Positions 25,002 to 34,516 of a stretch of DNA of 64,000 bases are shown here, piece by piece. The position numbers and the translations under genes are program-made. The notes under the pieces were generated by a model. That model had not been told where the DNA came from. It saw nothing but the letters and a program-made list of their open reading frames with translations, and searched no databases. The DNA lies in contig NZ_BBWK01000030.1 of assembly GCF_001463765.1 (NCBI RefSeq), forward strand, positions 1 through 64,000, read 5' to 3'. Numbering within the stretch: position 1 is the first letter of the stretch; each line of letters starts with the position of its first letter. Source of the stretch: Aureimonas sp. AU4 (GTDB taxonomy: Bacteria > Pseudomonadota > Alphaproteobacteria > Rhizobiales > Rhizobiaceae).

Positions 25002-26105
25002 ATGAAGGACGTCATGGTGATCGGGGCCGGCAAGATCGGCGGCGCCATCGCGCTCATGCTGGCCGACAGCGGCGACTACCGCGTCTGCGTCGCCGACCGC
25101 AGCGCGGAGCAGCTCGCCAAGCTCGACGCCCATCCCGCCGTCCATTCCCTCGCGCTCGACATCGCGGATCATGCCGCGCTGGTGGCGGCGCTTCGGGGAC
25201 GCTTCGCGGTTCTGTCCGCCGCGCCCTTCCACCTGACCGGCCGCATCGCGCAGGCCGCGCGCGAGGCGGGCGTCCACTACCTCGACCTGACGGAGGACGT
25301 CGCGACCACGCGCAAGGTCGAGGCGCTCGCCGAGGGCGCGGGGAGCGCCTTCATCCCGCAATGCGGCCTCGCGCCCGGCTTCATCTCGATCGTCGCCAAC
25401 GATCTCGCCAAGCGCTTCGAGAAACTGGACTCGGTGCGCATGCGCGTCGGCGCCCTGCCGCAATATCCCTCGAACGCGCTGAACTACAACCTGACCTGGA
25501 GCACGGACGGGCTGATCAACGAGTATATCGAGCCCTGCGAGGCGGTGGTCGAGGGACGGCTCGTCACGGTTCCCGCGCTCGAGGAGCGCGAGGAGTTCTC
25601 GCTCGACGGCGTCACCTACGAGGCCTTCAACACCTCGGGCGGGCTCGGCACCCTGGCCAAGTCGCTCGAGGGGCGGGTGCGCACCATGAACTACCGGACG
25701 ATCCGCTACCCCGGCCACCAGCGGATCATCAAGGCCCTCCTGGAGGACCTCAACCTGCGCAACCGGCGCGACGTGCTGAAGGACCTGTTCGAGCATGCCC
25801 TGCCGGCCACGATGCAGGACGTGGTGGTGATCTTCGTCACCGTCTGCGGCTGGCGCGAGGGGCGATACGAGCAGGAGACCTATGCCAACAAGGTCTATGC
25901 GGGCATGGTCGGGGGGCGGCGCATGAGCGCCATCCAGATCACCACGGCGAGCGGCATCGCGACCGTGCTCGACCTTCTCGCCGAAGGGAGGCTCCCGGCG
26001 CGCGGCTTCGTGCGGCAGGAGGAGATCGCGCTCGCCGACGTCCTCGCCAACCGCTTCGGCCGCGCCTACGACCCGGATGCGGCGCGGATGCGCAAGGCCG
26101 GCTGA
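25002..26105 (+). CDS. Saccharopine-dehydrogenase-family oxidoreductase, possibly L-lysine 6-dehydrogenase
   Basis: A 367-residue NAD(P)-dependent enzyme. The Rossmann motif VIGAGKIGGAIALMLADSG is at about 6-24, followed by the saccharopine-dehydrogenase fold (QCGLAPGFISIVANDLA, about 122-138; NYNLTWSTDGLINEYIEPCEAV). Length and layout fit the short, unfused enzymes that include L-lysine 6-dehydrogenase of Agrobacterium, which yields delta1-piperideine-6-carboxylate; carboxynorspermidine-type enzymes are the alternative. The ATG at 25002 is set by GGGAGG 5 nt upstream; an in-frame ATG farther left would add a non-homologous tail. It is divergent from the Lrp regulator. The leader has two CCTTTAT copies 11 nt apart (24961 and 24972). 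Confidence 0.8.
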   Translation: MKDVMVIGAGKIGGAIALMLADSGDYRVCVADRSAEQLAKLDAHPAVHSLALDIADHAALVAALRGRFAVLSAAPFHLTGRIAQAAREAGVHYLDLTEDVATTRKVEALAEGAGSAFIPQCGLAPGFISIVANDLAKRFEKLDSVRMRVGALPQYPSNALNYNLTWSTDGLINEYIEPCEAVVEGRLVTVPALEEREEFSLDGVTYEAFNTSGGLGTLAKSLEGRVRTMNYRTIRYPGHQRIIKALLEDLNLRNRRDVLKDLFEHALPATMQDVVVIFVTVCGWREGRYEQETYANKVYAGMVGGRRMSAIQITTASGIATVLDLLAEGRLPARGFVRQEEIALADVLANRFGRAYDPDAARMRKAG

Positions 26106-26227
26106 GGGCGGCCGGCGCCCTGTTCCGGGTGTTCACGAGGGCTCGAAGGTCCTTGCCACCCCGCCCCCGCGAAGGCTAGCTCGGGCCCGGTGAGCCCGCC
26201 ACGGCGGTGCCGAGCGAGGCTGGCAGC

Positions 26228-27634
26228 ATGTTTCTCAGCGTCTTCGATCTCTACAAGATCGGCATCGGTCCCTCGTCCTCGCACACGATGGGACCGATGA
26301 CGGCGGCCGCGCGCTTCCTCGCCGAGATCCGGGACGGCGACTGGCCGAGGCCGCGCGGCGCCGTTGTCGATGCGCTGCGCGTCACGCTGCACGGCTCGCT
26401 CGCCTTCACCGGCGTCGGCCATGCCAGCGACCGGGCCGTGATCCTCGGCCTGTCGGGCTTCACGCCGGACGAGGTCGATCCCGACCGGGTGGACGAGTTG
26501 GTGGCCGGCGTCGAGGCCTGCGGCGAGGTGCGCCCCGCCAGCCATCCGGCCTACCGCTTCCGGCCAGACCGCGACCTCGTTCTCGATCGAGGCCGCCCGC
26601 TGCCGGGCCACAGCAACGGGCTGACCTTCGAGGCGCTGGACCGCGAGGGCGCGATGCTCCTGCGCCGCGTCTACTATTCGATCGGCGGCGGCTTCGTGGT
26701 GAGCGAGGAGGAACTGCAGCGCGGCAACAACGGCCCCGCCGCCTCGGGTCCCGCCGAAGCGGTCGTCCCCCACCCCTTCCGCACCGCCGCCGAGGCGCTC
26801 GCCATGGCCAGGGCGACCGGCCTGTCGATCGCGGGACTTCAGCGCGAGAACGAGCTTGCCCGCCTGCCGGCGCGCGAGCTCGACCGGCGGCTCGACGCCA
26901 TCACCGAGGCGATGGAGGCGTGCGTCGGGCGAGGCATCCGGCAGGAGGGCATGCTTCCCGGCGGGCTCGGCGTCAGGCGCCGCGCCAAGAGCATCCACGA
27001 CCGGCTCCAGGCGGACGCGGCGCGCAACGTGTTCCAGCCGCTCCTGGCGAACGACTGGCTGAGCGTCTTCGCGATGGCGGTGAACGAGGAGAACGCCTGC
27101 GGCGGCCGCGTCGTGACCGCGCCCACCAACGGCGCGGCGGGGGTGGTTCCGGCGGTCCTGGCCTACCTCAGGCGCTTCCACCCGGAGGCCGGCCGGCCGG
27201 AGACGCGCCTCTTCCTTCTGACCTCGGCCGCGATCGGCGGCATCATCAAGCGCAACGCCTCGATCTCGGGTGCCGAGGTCGGCTGCCAAGGCAAGGTCGG
27301 CTCGGCCTCGGCCATGGCGGCAGCGGGCCTTGCGGCGGTCATGGGCGGCACGCCCGAACAGGTGGAGAACGCCGCCGAGATCGCGCTGGAGCATCACCTC
27401 GGCATGACCTGCGATCCCGTCGGCGGCCTCGTGCAGATCCCCTGCATCGAGCGCAACGCCTTTGGCGCGGTGAAGGCGGTGACGGCGGCCTCGCTTGCGA
27501 TGAAGGGCGAGGGCCTCCACGTCGTGCCGCTCGACGCCTGCATCGAGACCATGCGCCAGACGGGGCGCGACATGGACCACCGCTACAAGGAAACGAGCCT
27601 CGGCGGCCTCGCGGTCAACCTTCCGGAGTGCTGA
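26228..27634 (+). CDS. sdaA: L-serine ammonia-lyase (L-serine dehydratase)
   Basis: A 468-residue single-chain iron-sulphur serine dehydratase converting L-serine to pyruvate and ammonia. The N-terminal beta domain starts [20 protein letters not shown], with [10 protein letters not shown] conserved. The catalytic alpha domain has cluster Cys candidates in [39 protein letters not shown] and [18 protein letters not shown]. The ATG at 26228 gives the canonical N-terminus, preceded by GAGG. It overlaps the Nudix gene tail-to-tail by 20 nt. It probably forms its own transcription unit after a 122-nt gap with no clear terminator. Confidence 0.96.
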   Translation: MFLSVFDLYKIGIGPSSSHTMGPMTAAARFLAEIRDGDWPRPRGAVVDALRVTLHGSLAFTGVGHASDRAVILGLSGFTPDEVDPDRVDELVAGVEACGEVRPASHPAYRFRPDRDLVLDRGRPLPGHSNGLTFEALDREGAMLLRRVYYSIGGGFVVSEEELQRGNNGPAASGPAEAVVPHPFRTAAEALAMARATGLSIAGLQRENELARLPARELDRRLDAITEAMEACVGRGIRQEGMLPGGLGVRRRAKSIHDRLQADAARNVFQPLLANDWLSVFAMAVNEENACGGRVVTAPTNGAAGVVPAVLAYLRRFHPEAGRPETRLFLLTSAAIGGIIKRNASISGAEVGCQGKVGSASAMAAAGLAAVMGGTPEQVENAAEIALEHHLGMTCDPVGGLVQIPCIERNAFGAVKAVTAASLAMKGEGLHVVPLDACIETMRQTGRDMDHRYKETSLGGLAVNLPEC

Positions 27635-28088
27635 CGGGCGCCCAGAGGTTCGCCGCCGCCTCGCCCGCATCCAGCCGCCGGAAGAGGTCCGCCAGCTCCG
27701 GCTCCGAGACCGTCTCGGCGGCCGAGGCGACGTCGAACCAGCGGCGGGAGCGTTGCTTCATCTCCTTCCAGCGCGTCTGCTCGCGCTCGACGAGAAGAAG
27801 GTAGACCTCGACCTCGGTCAGGTGCGAGGCTTTCGCGGTGCGTCGCCAGTAGCTGTAGGTGTCGATCGGGCGCGGCAGCGTGCGCCCGCGAACGCCCGCC
27901 TCCTCGCGCGCCTCGATCGCCGCGGCGCGGTGGTTCTTGCGCCCCTTCATCGGCCACCCCTTCGGCACGATCCAGCGCCGCGTCTCGCGCGAGGTGACGA
28001 GAAGGATCTCCACGGCGCCCGACGCTCCAACGCGCACCGGCACGGCCGCGACCTGGCCTGCTGTCCGGATGCTGGGACGCTTGGGCAT
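27615..28088 (-). CDS. Nudix hydrolase
   Basis: A 157-residue Nudix protein of the DIPP-like group. The Nudix box is recognisable as PKGWPMKGRKNHRAAAIEA followed by REEAGV, with the catalytic EExG part intact; the usual Glu six residues after the first Gly is Ala, and Arg of the REU triplet is Ile. Such proteins hydrolyse nucleoside-diphosphate-X or diphosphoinositol-like substrates; the actual substrate is unknown. The ATG at 28088 is preferred because an upstream extension is Arg/Ser-rich and non-homologous. It begins 1 nt before the end of the LacI gene and so may be translated from the same transcript. Confidence 0.82.
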   Translation of the reverse strand: MPKRPSIRTAGQVAAVPVRVGASGAVEILLVTSRETRRWIVPKGWPMKGRKNHRAAAIEAREEAGVRGRTLPRPIDTYSYWRRTAKASHLTEVEVYLLLVEREQTRWKEMKQRSRRWFDVASAAETVSEPELADLFRRLDAGEAAANLWAPVSTPEG

Positions 28089-28089
28089 G

Positions 28090-29127
28090 TCAGGCCGCCC
28101 GTTCCGTCGCGCGCGCGACGGTGGAGCGCCAGACGAGCGACGCCTCGAAGACGCGGTCGCGCGTGCCCTCCTCCACGCCGTCGGCGACGAGGCGAACCGT
28201 CCAGTCCGTGATCGCGGCGACGGGCTGGGCAAAGGTCGTCAGATCGTAGGACGCCCAGCCCGCCTGCTCGATGTCGTCGAAGCCGATCACGCCGACCTCT
28301 TCGGGCACCCGGCGGCCGAAGCGGTGGCGCGCCGCGTCGAGGACGCCGCAGGCCAGGAGGTCGGTCACGGCGAAGACGGCGTCGGGCGGCGCGTCCGAGG
28401 CCAGAAGCTCGGTTCCGCCCTGCAGGCCGCTCTCGTAGGCGGTCGCCCCGCCCTCCCAGACCCGGACCTCGACGCCCTGTTCCCGCGCGGCCTCGAGGAA
28501 ATGCCGGCGGCGCGCCGAAAGGCTCGGCGTTCCGATGGCGGAGGTCACGAGGGCGAGCCGCCGGTAGCCGGCGCGCAGGAGGAGCGTCGCCGCCATGCGG
28601 GCGGCGCGCGCGTTGTCGACCGAGAGGTTCACCGTGCCCAGCAGATGATCGTCGCGGTTCAGGAGCACGAGGCGCTGACCGCTGTCGAGGCAGCTCTGCG
28701 CGATCCGGCGGTAGGGCGTGCCCGACAGGACCACGGTCGCGTCGGCCCGGTAGTTCAGCGTCTGGCGCAGCGCCCCGTCCACGTTGCGCGACGAGCGGCC
28801 GGCATTCAACACCATGACGACCTTGCCCGCCTCCTGCAGCGCGCGCGACAGGCTGTCGAGAAGGCGCGACAGGTAGGGCGTGTGGATGTCGGCCACGATC
28901 AGGCAGACGATCCCGGACTGGTGTCGCATGAGCCCACGCGCCAGATGGTTGACGTGGTAGCCGAGTTCGGCGGCTGCGGCCTCCACCTTGGCCCGCGTGT
29001 CCTCGGAGATGCTGGCGCCCGGCGTGAAGGCGCGCGACACGGCCGACCGCGACACGCCGGCCAGCCGCGCCACCTCCTGCGCGCTCGCGAAGGCGGTGGG
29101 CCGGCTCGGTTTGGGCTTCGTCGTCAA
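28090..29127 (-). CDS. LacI-family transcriptional regulator
   Basis: About 345 residues: an N-terminal HTH (SAQEVARLAGVSRSAVSRAFTP, then GASISEDTRAKVEAAAAELGY) with the hinge helix HLARGLM, and a periplasmic-binding-protein-like sensor domain (GIVCLIVADIHTPYLSRLLD onward, VGVIGFDDIEQAGW). No ATG or GTG lies in frame near the HTH. TTG at 29127 gives a normal eight- to fifteen-residue lead, but its Shine-Dalgarno is poor; two other in-frame TTG codons lie upstream. It is divergent from the importer genes, with a perfect LacI-type operator in the shared region, so it probably represses the importer until a sugar or sugar-phosphate ligand binds. Confidence 0.88.
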   Translation of the reverse strand: MTTKPKPSRPTAFASAQEVARLAGVSRSAVSRAFTPGASISEDTRAKVEAAAAELGYHVNHLARGLMRHQSGIVCLIVADIHTPYLSRLLDSLSRALQEAGKVVMVLNAGRSSRNVDGALRQTLNYRADATVVLSGTPYRRIAQSCLDSGQRLVLLNRDDHLLGTVNLSVDNARAARMAATLLLRAGYRRLALVTSAIGTPSLSARRRHFLEAAREQGVEVRVWEGGATAYESGLQGGTELLASDAPPDAVFAVTDLLACGVLDAARHRFGRRVPEEVGVIGFDDIEQAGWASYDLTTFAQPVAAITDWTVRLVADGVEEGTRDRVFEASLVWRSTVARATERAA

Positions 29128-29222
29128 GATCGTTCTGTCGCGCTGCAAGGCCGTGCAAATTCCTGTCCCCGACAAGATGGCAGCGAGCGCGGCGGTTGAC
29201 AATCGGTAGCGGACACGCGAGC

Positions 29223-29238
29223 TTGCACACGAGTGCAA
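29223..29238. promoter_or_regulatory. LacI-type operator TTGCAC-N4-GTGCAA
   Basis: TTGCACACGAGTGCAA is a perfect 6-4-6 palindrome between the divergent LacI gene and the importer, 28 nt before the binding-protein ATG. The even-spaced TTGCAC/GTGCAA form is typical of LacI-family operators. A TTGACA at 29196-29201 could be the -35 of the importer promoter, but a convincing -10 at standard spacing is not seen. Confidence 0.7.
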
Positions 29239-29266
29239 ACTAATAACGATGCTGGGAGGCTCGACG

Positions 29267-30292
29267 ATGCGCACCACTATCCTCGCCACGATGCTCGCGA
29301 TCGGCGCGGCCACCGCCGCCCTGCCCGCCCAGGCGGCCGGATCGCTGAACCTCGTCTGCGCCGCCGACGTGAAGTGGTGCGAGCTGATGGAGCGGCTCTT
29401 CGAGAAGGACCACGACATCGACGTCAACATGGTGCGCATGAGCTCGGGCGAGGCCTATGCCCGCCTTCGGGCCGAGGCGCGCAACCCCAAGACCGATCTC
29501 TGGTGGGCGGGCACGGGCGACCCGCACCTGCAGGCGGCCGACGACAAGCTGACGCTGGAATACAAGTCGCCGATCTTCGACCAGCTTCAACCCTGGGCCC
29601 AGAAGCAGGCCGAGGTCTCGGGCTACCGGACGGTGGGCGTTTATTCCGGCGCGCTCGGCTGGGGCTACAACACCGACATCCTCGCCAAGAAGAACATCGA
29701 GGCGCCGGCCTGCTGGCGCGACCTGACCGACGCCAAGTACAAGGGCGAGATCCAGATCGCCAACCCAAACTCCTCGGGCACCGCCTACACGGCGCTGGCG
29801 ACGCTCGTGCAGCTGATGGGCGAGGACGAGGCCTTCAGCTACCAGAAGGCGCTGAACGCCAACGTCACGCAATACACCAAGTCGGGCTCGGCGCCGGTGA
29901 AGGCCGCGGCGCGCGGCGAGACCGGCATCGGCATCGTCTTCATGCACGACGCGGTCGCCATGACCAAGCAGGGCTTCCCCGTGAAGACCGTCGCCCCTTG
30001 CGAGGGCACGGGATTCGAGGTCGGCTCCATGTCGATCGTCAAGGGCGCCAAGAACCTCGAGAACGCCAAGATCTTCTACGACTGGGCGCTGACCGCCGAG
30101 GTGCAGTCGCACGCGGCCGAGGCGGACTCCTTCCAGCTGCCCTCCAACAAGGGCGCCACCGTGCCGCCCGAGGCCCCCAAGCTCGGCGACATCAAGCTGA
30201 TCGACTACGACTTCGCGAAATACGGCAATGCCGATACCCGCAAGGCGCTCCTGGAGCGCTGGGATCGCGAGATCGGCGCCTCCGCCAACTGA
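29267..30292 (+). CDS. ABC transporter substrate-binding protein, AfuA/FbpA-like
   Basis: A 341-residue extracellular-binding protein (family 1/type 2, AfuA/FutA-like) with a signal peptide ending PAQA-AGS (about 23). Visible elements are LVCAADVKWCELMERLFEK (about 29-47), DLWWAGTGDPH and GALGWGYNTDIL. Ferric-binding relatives use tyrosine ligands, but AfuA members bind hexose/heptose phosphates instead. The ATG at 29267 is favoured over one six codons earlier because GGGAGG lies 7 nt before it. The downstream phosphatase argues for a phosphorylated sugar ligand; iron or phosphonate remain alternatives. Confidence 0.85.
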   Translation: MRTTILATMLAIGAATAALPAQAAGSLNLVCAADVKWCELMERLFEKDHDIDVNMVRMSSGEAYARLRAEARNPKTDLWWAGTGDPHLQAADDKLTLEYKSPIFDQLQPWAQKQAEVSGYRTVGVYSGALGWGYNTDILAKKNIEAPACWRDLTDAKYKGEIQIANPNSSGTAYTALATLVQLMGEDEAFSYQKALNANVTQYTKSGSAPVKAAARGETGIGIVFMHDAVAMTKQGFPVKTVAPCEGTGFEVGSMSIVKGAKNLENAKIFYDWALTAEVQSHAAEADSFQLPSNKGATVPPEAPKLGDIKLIDYDFAKYGNADTRKALLERWDREIGASAN

Positions 30293-30353
30293 TCCGACGA
30301 CCGGGGCGCCCGAGCCGGGCGCCCTTCTCCGCCGCATCGACGAGGCCCAGCCG

Positions 30354-32588
30354 ATGGATTCGCGTGTTCGCCGGCTCGACGGCGCCCTTCTTCTCGCCCT
30401 TGCCGCCTTCCTCGTCCTGCCCTGGTACGGGCTGGAGGGCGGGGTGTGGAGCCTCGGCTGGCTTTCGGACTGGCCGTTCGGTTCCGAGGCGGCGCCCGGC
30501 CTTGCCCAGATCGGTTTGCGGCGGGCCTTCTGGCTCGTGCCGCTCGCGCTTGCGCTCGCCGCCGTCGTCGCGCTGCGCTTCGCCCGGCCGGGCGAGCGGC
30601 GCGGCGCGTGGCTCGCCCTTGCCGGAGCCGCCGGCCTCCTGTTCCTCGTCGTGGAAGGTCTGGCGGTCGGCTACGGCGGCTGGAACTGGAGCGGATGGGA
30701 GACGCTGTTCGGGCCGCTCGACGACGGCCAGCCGCCCTTCGGCGCGGGTGCCTTCGCGCTCGCCCTCGCCTTTCTCCTGATCCTGTCCTTCGGCCTTGCC
30801 GAGCGCGGACGCCTGCGCGGCGACGCCTTCGTCCTGTCGGCCATCGCGCTGGTCGTGGCCCTCGTCGCCGCCTTCGTGCTCTACCCGCTCGCCAGCCTGT
30901 TCGCGGGCGCCTTCCAGGCGCTCGACGGCTCGTTCGACGCGTCGAGCTTCGTGTCCAACATCCGCGACCCCTCGATCTGGTCGCTCGCCTGCCTCGCGGG
31001 CTCGGGCGCCTGCGGCCTTGCCTGGCGCACGGTGACGCTGGCCCTGGCCACCGGCCTCGGCACGACCGTTCTCGGCCTCGCCTTCGCGCTGGTCGCCACG
31101 CGCACGCGCTTTCCGTTCAAGAAGCTGCTGCGCCTTCTCACCATTTTGCCGATCATCACGCCGCCCTTCGTGATCGGCCTCGCCCTGATCCTCCTGTTCG
31201 GACGCTCGGGCGTCGTCACGCAAGGGGTCCTCACGCTGACGGGCCTCGACGGCGGGCGCTGGCTCTACGGCCTGCCCGGCATCTGGATCGCCCAGATGCT
31301 GAGCTTCACCCCGATCGCCTTCATGGTGCTGATCGGGGTGATGGAGGGCATCAGCCCCTCCATGGAGGAGGCGGCGCAGACCATGCGCGCCGACCGCTGG
31401 CGCACCTTCTGGACCGTGACCTTTCCCCTGATGCGCCCGGGCCTCGCGAACGCCTTCCTGGTCGGCTTCATCGAGAGCATGGCCGACTTCGGCAACCCGC
31501 TCGTGCTCGGCGGCAGCCACGGCGTTCTTTCCACCGAAATCTACTTCGCCGTGGTGGGCGCGCAGAACGATCCGGCCCGGGCGGCGGTGCTGGCGCTCGT
31601 GCTTCTCGCCTTCACGCTCTCCGCCTTCCTCCTGCAGCGGCTCTGGCTGCGCGGGCGCAGCTACACCACCGTGACGGGCAAGGGCGATTCCGGCCGTCAC
31701 GCTTCGCTGGACCCGCGGCTGCGCGCCGCGGTCGTCGCGGTGGTGTCGCTCTGGGTGTTCTTCACGCTCGTCGTCTACGCGATGATCGTCGTGGGAAGCT
31801 TCGTCCGGACGCTCGGGCTCGACAACACGCTGACGCTCGACCACTACGCCAAGGCCTTCTCGGTCTCGGCGGGGGAGACGGGCCTGCGCTGGACGGGCGT
31901 TGCCTGGAACTCCTTCTGGACCACGCTGGAGATCGCGCTTCTCGCCGCGCCCCTCACCGCGATCGTCGGCCTCCTGTCGGCCTACCTTCTCGTGCGCCAG
32001 CGCTTCGCGGGGCGGGAGCTCCTGGAATTCATGCTGATGCTGTCCTTCGCCATTCCCGGCACGGTGATCGGCGTGTCCTACGTCCTCGCGTTCAACCTGC
32101 CGCCGATCGAGATGACGGGCACCGCGCTGATCCTCGTGGTCTGCTTCGTGTTCCGCAACATGCCGGTGGGCGTGCGCGGGGGCATCGCGGCCATGACGCA
32201 GCTCGACCGCAGCCTCGACGAGGCCTCGCTGACGCTCGGCGCCAACTCCTTCACGACGCTGCGCCGCGTGGTGCTCCCGCTCCTCAAGCCCGCCATCACG
32301 GCGGCGCTGGTCTATTCCTTCGTGCGCTCGATCACCTCGATCAGCGCCGTGATCTTCCTGGTCAGCGCCCAGTACAACATGGCGACCGCCTATATCGTCG
32401 GCCTCACCGAGAACGGCGAGTACGGCGTGGCGATCGCCTATTCCACCATGCTGATCGTCGTGATGATCGCGGTGATCGCCGTGTTCCAGCTTCTGGTCGG
32501 GCAAAGGACGCTCCGGCGCGAGGCGCGCGCCGCCGCCCCGGCCGCCGCCGCACCGCTCGCCACGCTTTCCAGGGAGACCCCGGCATGA
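30354..32588 (+). CDS. Fused double-permease ABC transporter subunit, AfuB/FbpB-like
   Basis: A 744-residue permease with about 14-16 hydrophobic helices and two BPD_transp_1 domains in tandem. The first EAA-type loop is EGISPSMEEAAQTMRADRWR (about 335-354) and the second is AAMTQLDRSLDEASLTLGAN (about 616-635). Both halves of the channel are therefore on one chain, as usual for FbpB/AfuB. An extended N-terminal region adds several helices before the first transport domain. The ATG at 30354 is set by GAGG 8 nt upstream. Its stop overlaps the ATPase start as ATGA. Confidence 0.9.
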   Translation: MDSRVRRLDGALLLALAAFLVLPWYGLEGGVWSLGWLSDWPFGSEAAPGLAQIGLRRAFWLVPLALALAAVVALRFARPGERRGAWLALAGAAGLLFLVVEGLAVGYGGWNWSGWETLFGPLDDGQPPFGAGAFALALAFLLILSFGLAERGRLRGDAFVLSAIALVVALVAAFVLYPLASLFAGAFQALDGSFDASSFVSNIRDPSIWSLACLAGSGACGLAWRTVTLALATGLGTTVLGLAFALVATRTRFPFKKLLRLLTILPIITPPFVIGLALILLFGRSGVVTQGVLTLTGLDGGRWLYGLPGIWIAQMLSFTPIAFMVLIGVMEGISPSMEEAAQTMRADRWRTFWTVTFPLMRPGLANAFLVGFIESMADFGNPLVLGGSHGVLSTEIYFAVVGAQNDPARAAVLALVLLAFTLSAFLLQRLWLRGRSYTTVTGKGDSGRHASLDPRLRAAVVAVVSLWVFFTLVVYAMIVVGSFVRTLGLDNTLTLDHYAKAFSVSAGETGLRWTGVAWNSFWTTLEIALLAAPLTAIVGLLSAYLLVRQRFAGRELLEFMLMLSFAIPGTVIGVSYVLAFNLPPIEMTGTALILVVCFVFRNMPVGVRGGIAAMTQLDRSLDEASLTLGANSFTTLRRVVLPLLKPAITAALVYSFVRSITSISAVIFLVSAQYNMATAYIVGLTENGEYGVAIAYSTMLIVVMIAVIAVFQLLVGQRTLRREARAAAPAAAAPLATLSRETPA

Positions 32589-33655
32589 CCGGCCCATCCG
32601 CCCCCCTCAAAGGATCCGTTCGCTTCGAGGCGGTCGAGAAGCGCTTCGGATCCGTGGTCGCCATCCGCTCGCTCTCCTTCGGGATCGAGCCGGGAACGCT
32701 GGTGACGCTGCTCGGGCCGTCCGGCTGCGGCAAGACCACGACGCTGCGCATGCTGGCGGGCCTCGAACAGCCGACGGCGGGCCGCATCCTGATCGGGGGG
32801 CGCGACGTGACGAGCCTTCCGGCCAACGAGCGGGACGTCTCGATGGTGTTCCAGAGCTACGCGCTGTTTCCCCACATGACGATCGGCGAGAACGTCGCCT
32901 ACGGCCTGCGCTCGGGCGGCATGGCCAAGCGCGAGGCATGGGAGCGCGCCCGCGAGGCGCTGATGCTGGTGGGTCTCGACGGCTTCGCGGAGCGCCTGCC
33001 GAGCGAGCTGTCGGGCGGGCAGCAGCAGCGCGTCGCCGTCGCGCGCGCGCTCGTCCTGGAGCCGCAGGTGCTGCTTCTCGACGAGCCGCTTTCCAACCTC
33101 GACGCGCGCCTGCGCCGCCACGTGCGCACCGAGATCCGCGAGCTGCAGCAGCGGCTCGGCTTCACGGCGGTCTACGTCACGCACGACCAGGAGGAGGCGC
33201 TGGCCGTGTCCGATCGCATCGTCGTCATGCGCGACGGCGAGATCGCCCAGTCCGGCTCGCCGCGCGAGCTCTACGAGGCGCCCGCCTCCGCCTTCATCGC
33301 CGACTTCATCGGCGAGGCGAACGTCGTGCCCTGCGAGGTGCTGCGCTCCGCCGACGGCGCCCTGCAGGCAAGGCTCGGCGATCTGCGGCACCCCTTGCAT
33401 GCGCCGGCCGCGCGCGAGGGCGCGGCCCAGCTCGCCATCCGCCCCAACGCCATGACGCTCGGCGACCCGCTGCCGGGAACCTTGAGCGGGCGCGTGGCGA
33501 GCGCCGCCTATCTCGGCGACCATATCGAATACGAGGTCGAGACCGCGGTCGGCCGCCTCTTCATCGTCGACGCCGCGATCGAGCGCGTCCGCCCTGTCGC
33601 GAGCGACGTCGGCATCGGGCTCATCGAGCGCGGCGTCGCCCTGATCCCCGCCTGA
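32585..33655 (+). CDS. ABC transporter ATP-binding protein, FbpC/PotA/AfuC class
   Basis: A 356-residue ATPase: Walker A GPSGCGKTT (about 43-51), Q-loop MVFQSYALFPHMT, signature LSGGQQQR, Walker B VLLLDEPLSNLD and switch His VTHDQEE, followed by a C-terminal TOBE/OB regulatory domain (about 250-356). This CUT1/ferric class pairs with the fused permease whose stop overlaps its start. It is the energy unit of the importer controlled from the LacI operator. Confidence 0.92.
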   Translation: MTGPSAPLKGSVRFEAVEKRFGSVVAIRSLSFGIEPGTLVTLLGPSGCGKTTTLRMLAGLEQPTAGRILIGGRDVTSLPANERDVSMVFQSYALFPHMTIGENVAYGLRSGGMAKREAWERAREALMLVGLDGFAERLPSELSGGQQQRVAVARALVLEPQVLLLDEPLSNLDARLRRHVRTEIRELQQRLGFTAVYVTHDQEEALAVSDRIVVMRDGEIAQSGSPRELYEAPASAFIADFIGEANVVPCEVLRSADGALQARLGDLRHPLHAPAAREGAAQLAIRPNAMTLGDPLPGTLSGRVASAAYLGDHIEYEVETAVGRLFIVDAAIERVRPVASDVGIGLIERGVALIPA

Positions 33656-33664
33656 AAGCACCCC

Positions 33665-34471
33665 ATGCCCGATACGATCGATCTCGCCGCCGCCGTCGCC
33701 GACCGCCAGGCGCTGGCCGAAGCCATCGCCCGCGAGGGCGGCCGCATCGCCCTCGGCTACTTCCGCGACCGCTCGCGCCTCACGATCGACGAGAAGATGA
33801 ACGGACAGGACGTCGTCTCGGTCGCCGACAAGGAGGTCGAGCGGCTGCTGCGCGAGCGCATCGCGGCTCGCTTCCCCCAGGACGGCATCCTCGGCGAGGA
33901 ATACGGCCTCCAGGACGGCACGTCCGGCTTTCGCTGGGTGATGGACCCGATCGACGGAACGAGCCCCTTCGTCTTCGGCATTCCCGCCTGGTGCGTGTCG
34001 ATCGCGGTGATGGAGGGCGAGCGGATCGTGGCGGGCGTCGTCTACGCGCCGACCACGGACGAGCTCTACTCGGCGCGGCGCGGCGCAGGGGCGACGCTGA
34101 ACGGCCAGCCCATCCATGTGGCAGCGGACCGCACGCTCCAGAACGGCGTCCTCGGCCTCGGCGCCAACCACCGCGTGCCCAGCCATGTCGTGGCCGGCTT
34201 CGTGGGGCGGCTGCTGGACGAGGGCGGCATGTTCATCCGCAACGGATCGGGCGCCCTGATGCTGGCCTATGTCGCGGCGGGGCGGCTCGCCGCCTACTGG
34301 GAGCCGCACATGAACGCCTGGGACTGCTTCGCGGGCTTCCTGCTCGTCGAGGAAGCGGGCGGCTGGATCGTCGACCCCGCCACCTGGGCAGACCTGCCAG
34401 GCGGTGGTCTCGTTCTCGCCGGCTCGCCGGGCACCCGAGCCGACCTCCTGCGCCTCGTCGGCGTGGGCTGA
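33665..34471 (+). CDS. Inositol-monophosphatase-family sugar phosphatase
   Basis: A 268-residue Mg-dependent phosphatase. Metal motifs are ILGEEYG (Glu, about 76-82), MDPIDGTSPF (about 96-105) and WDCFAGFLLVEEAGG (about 220-234, second-site Asp). Family members dephosphorylate inositol-1-phosphate, histidinol-phosphate, fructose-1,6-bisphosphate or other sugar phosphates. It lies 9 nt after the ATPase, in one operon with the AfuABC-like importer, which fits intracellular dephosphorylation of an imported sugar phosphate. The exact substrate is not readable from sequence. Confidence 0.88.
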   Translation: MPDTIDLAAAVADRQALAEAIAREGGRIALGYFRDRSRLTIDEKMNGQDVVSVADKEVERLLRERIAARFPQDGILGEEYGLQDGTSGFRWVMDPIDGTSPFVFGIPAWCVSIAVMEGERIVAGVVYAPTTDELYSARRGAGATLNGQPIHVAADRTLQNGVLGLGANHRVPSHVVAGFVGRLLDEGGMFIRNGSGALMLAYVAAGRLAAYWEPHMNAWDCFAGFLLVEEAGGWIVDPATWADLPGGGLVLAGSPGTRADLLRLVGVG

Positions 34472-34479
34472 CGAGACCG

Positions 34480-34504
34480 GTCGCGGCGGTCCGGCCGCCG
34501 CGAC
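34480..34504. terminator. Hairpin between convergent phosphatase and PfpI genes
   Basis: A perfect 10-bp stem (GTCGCGGCGG / CCGCCGCGAC) with a 5-nt loop lies in the 45-nt gap between convergent stops. No T-run follows, so termination on either strand is only likely. Confidence 0.5.
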
Positions 34505-34516
34505 GGCGCTCTCCCC

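Noticed and set aside
29249-29251. ATG at 29249 as start of the AfuA-like binding protein
   Set aside because: It would place the Shine-Dalgarno GGGAGG inside the coding region; the ATG at 29267 has that site at 7 nt and begins the signal peptide.
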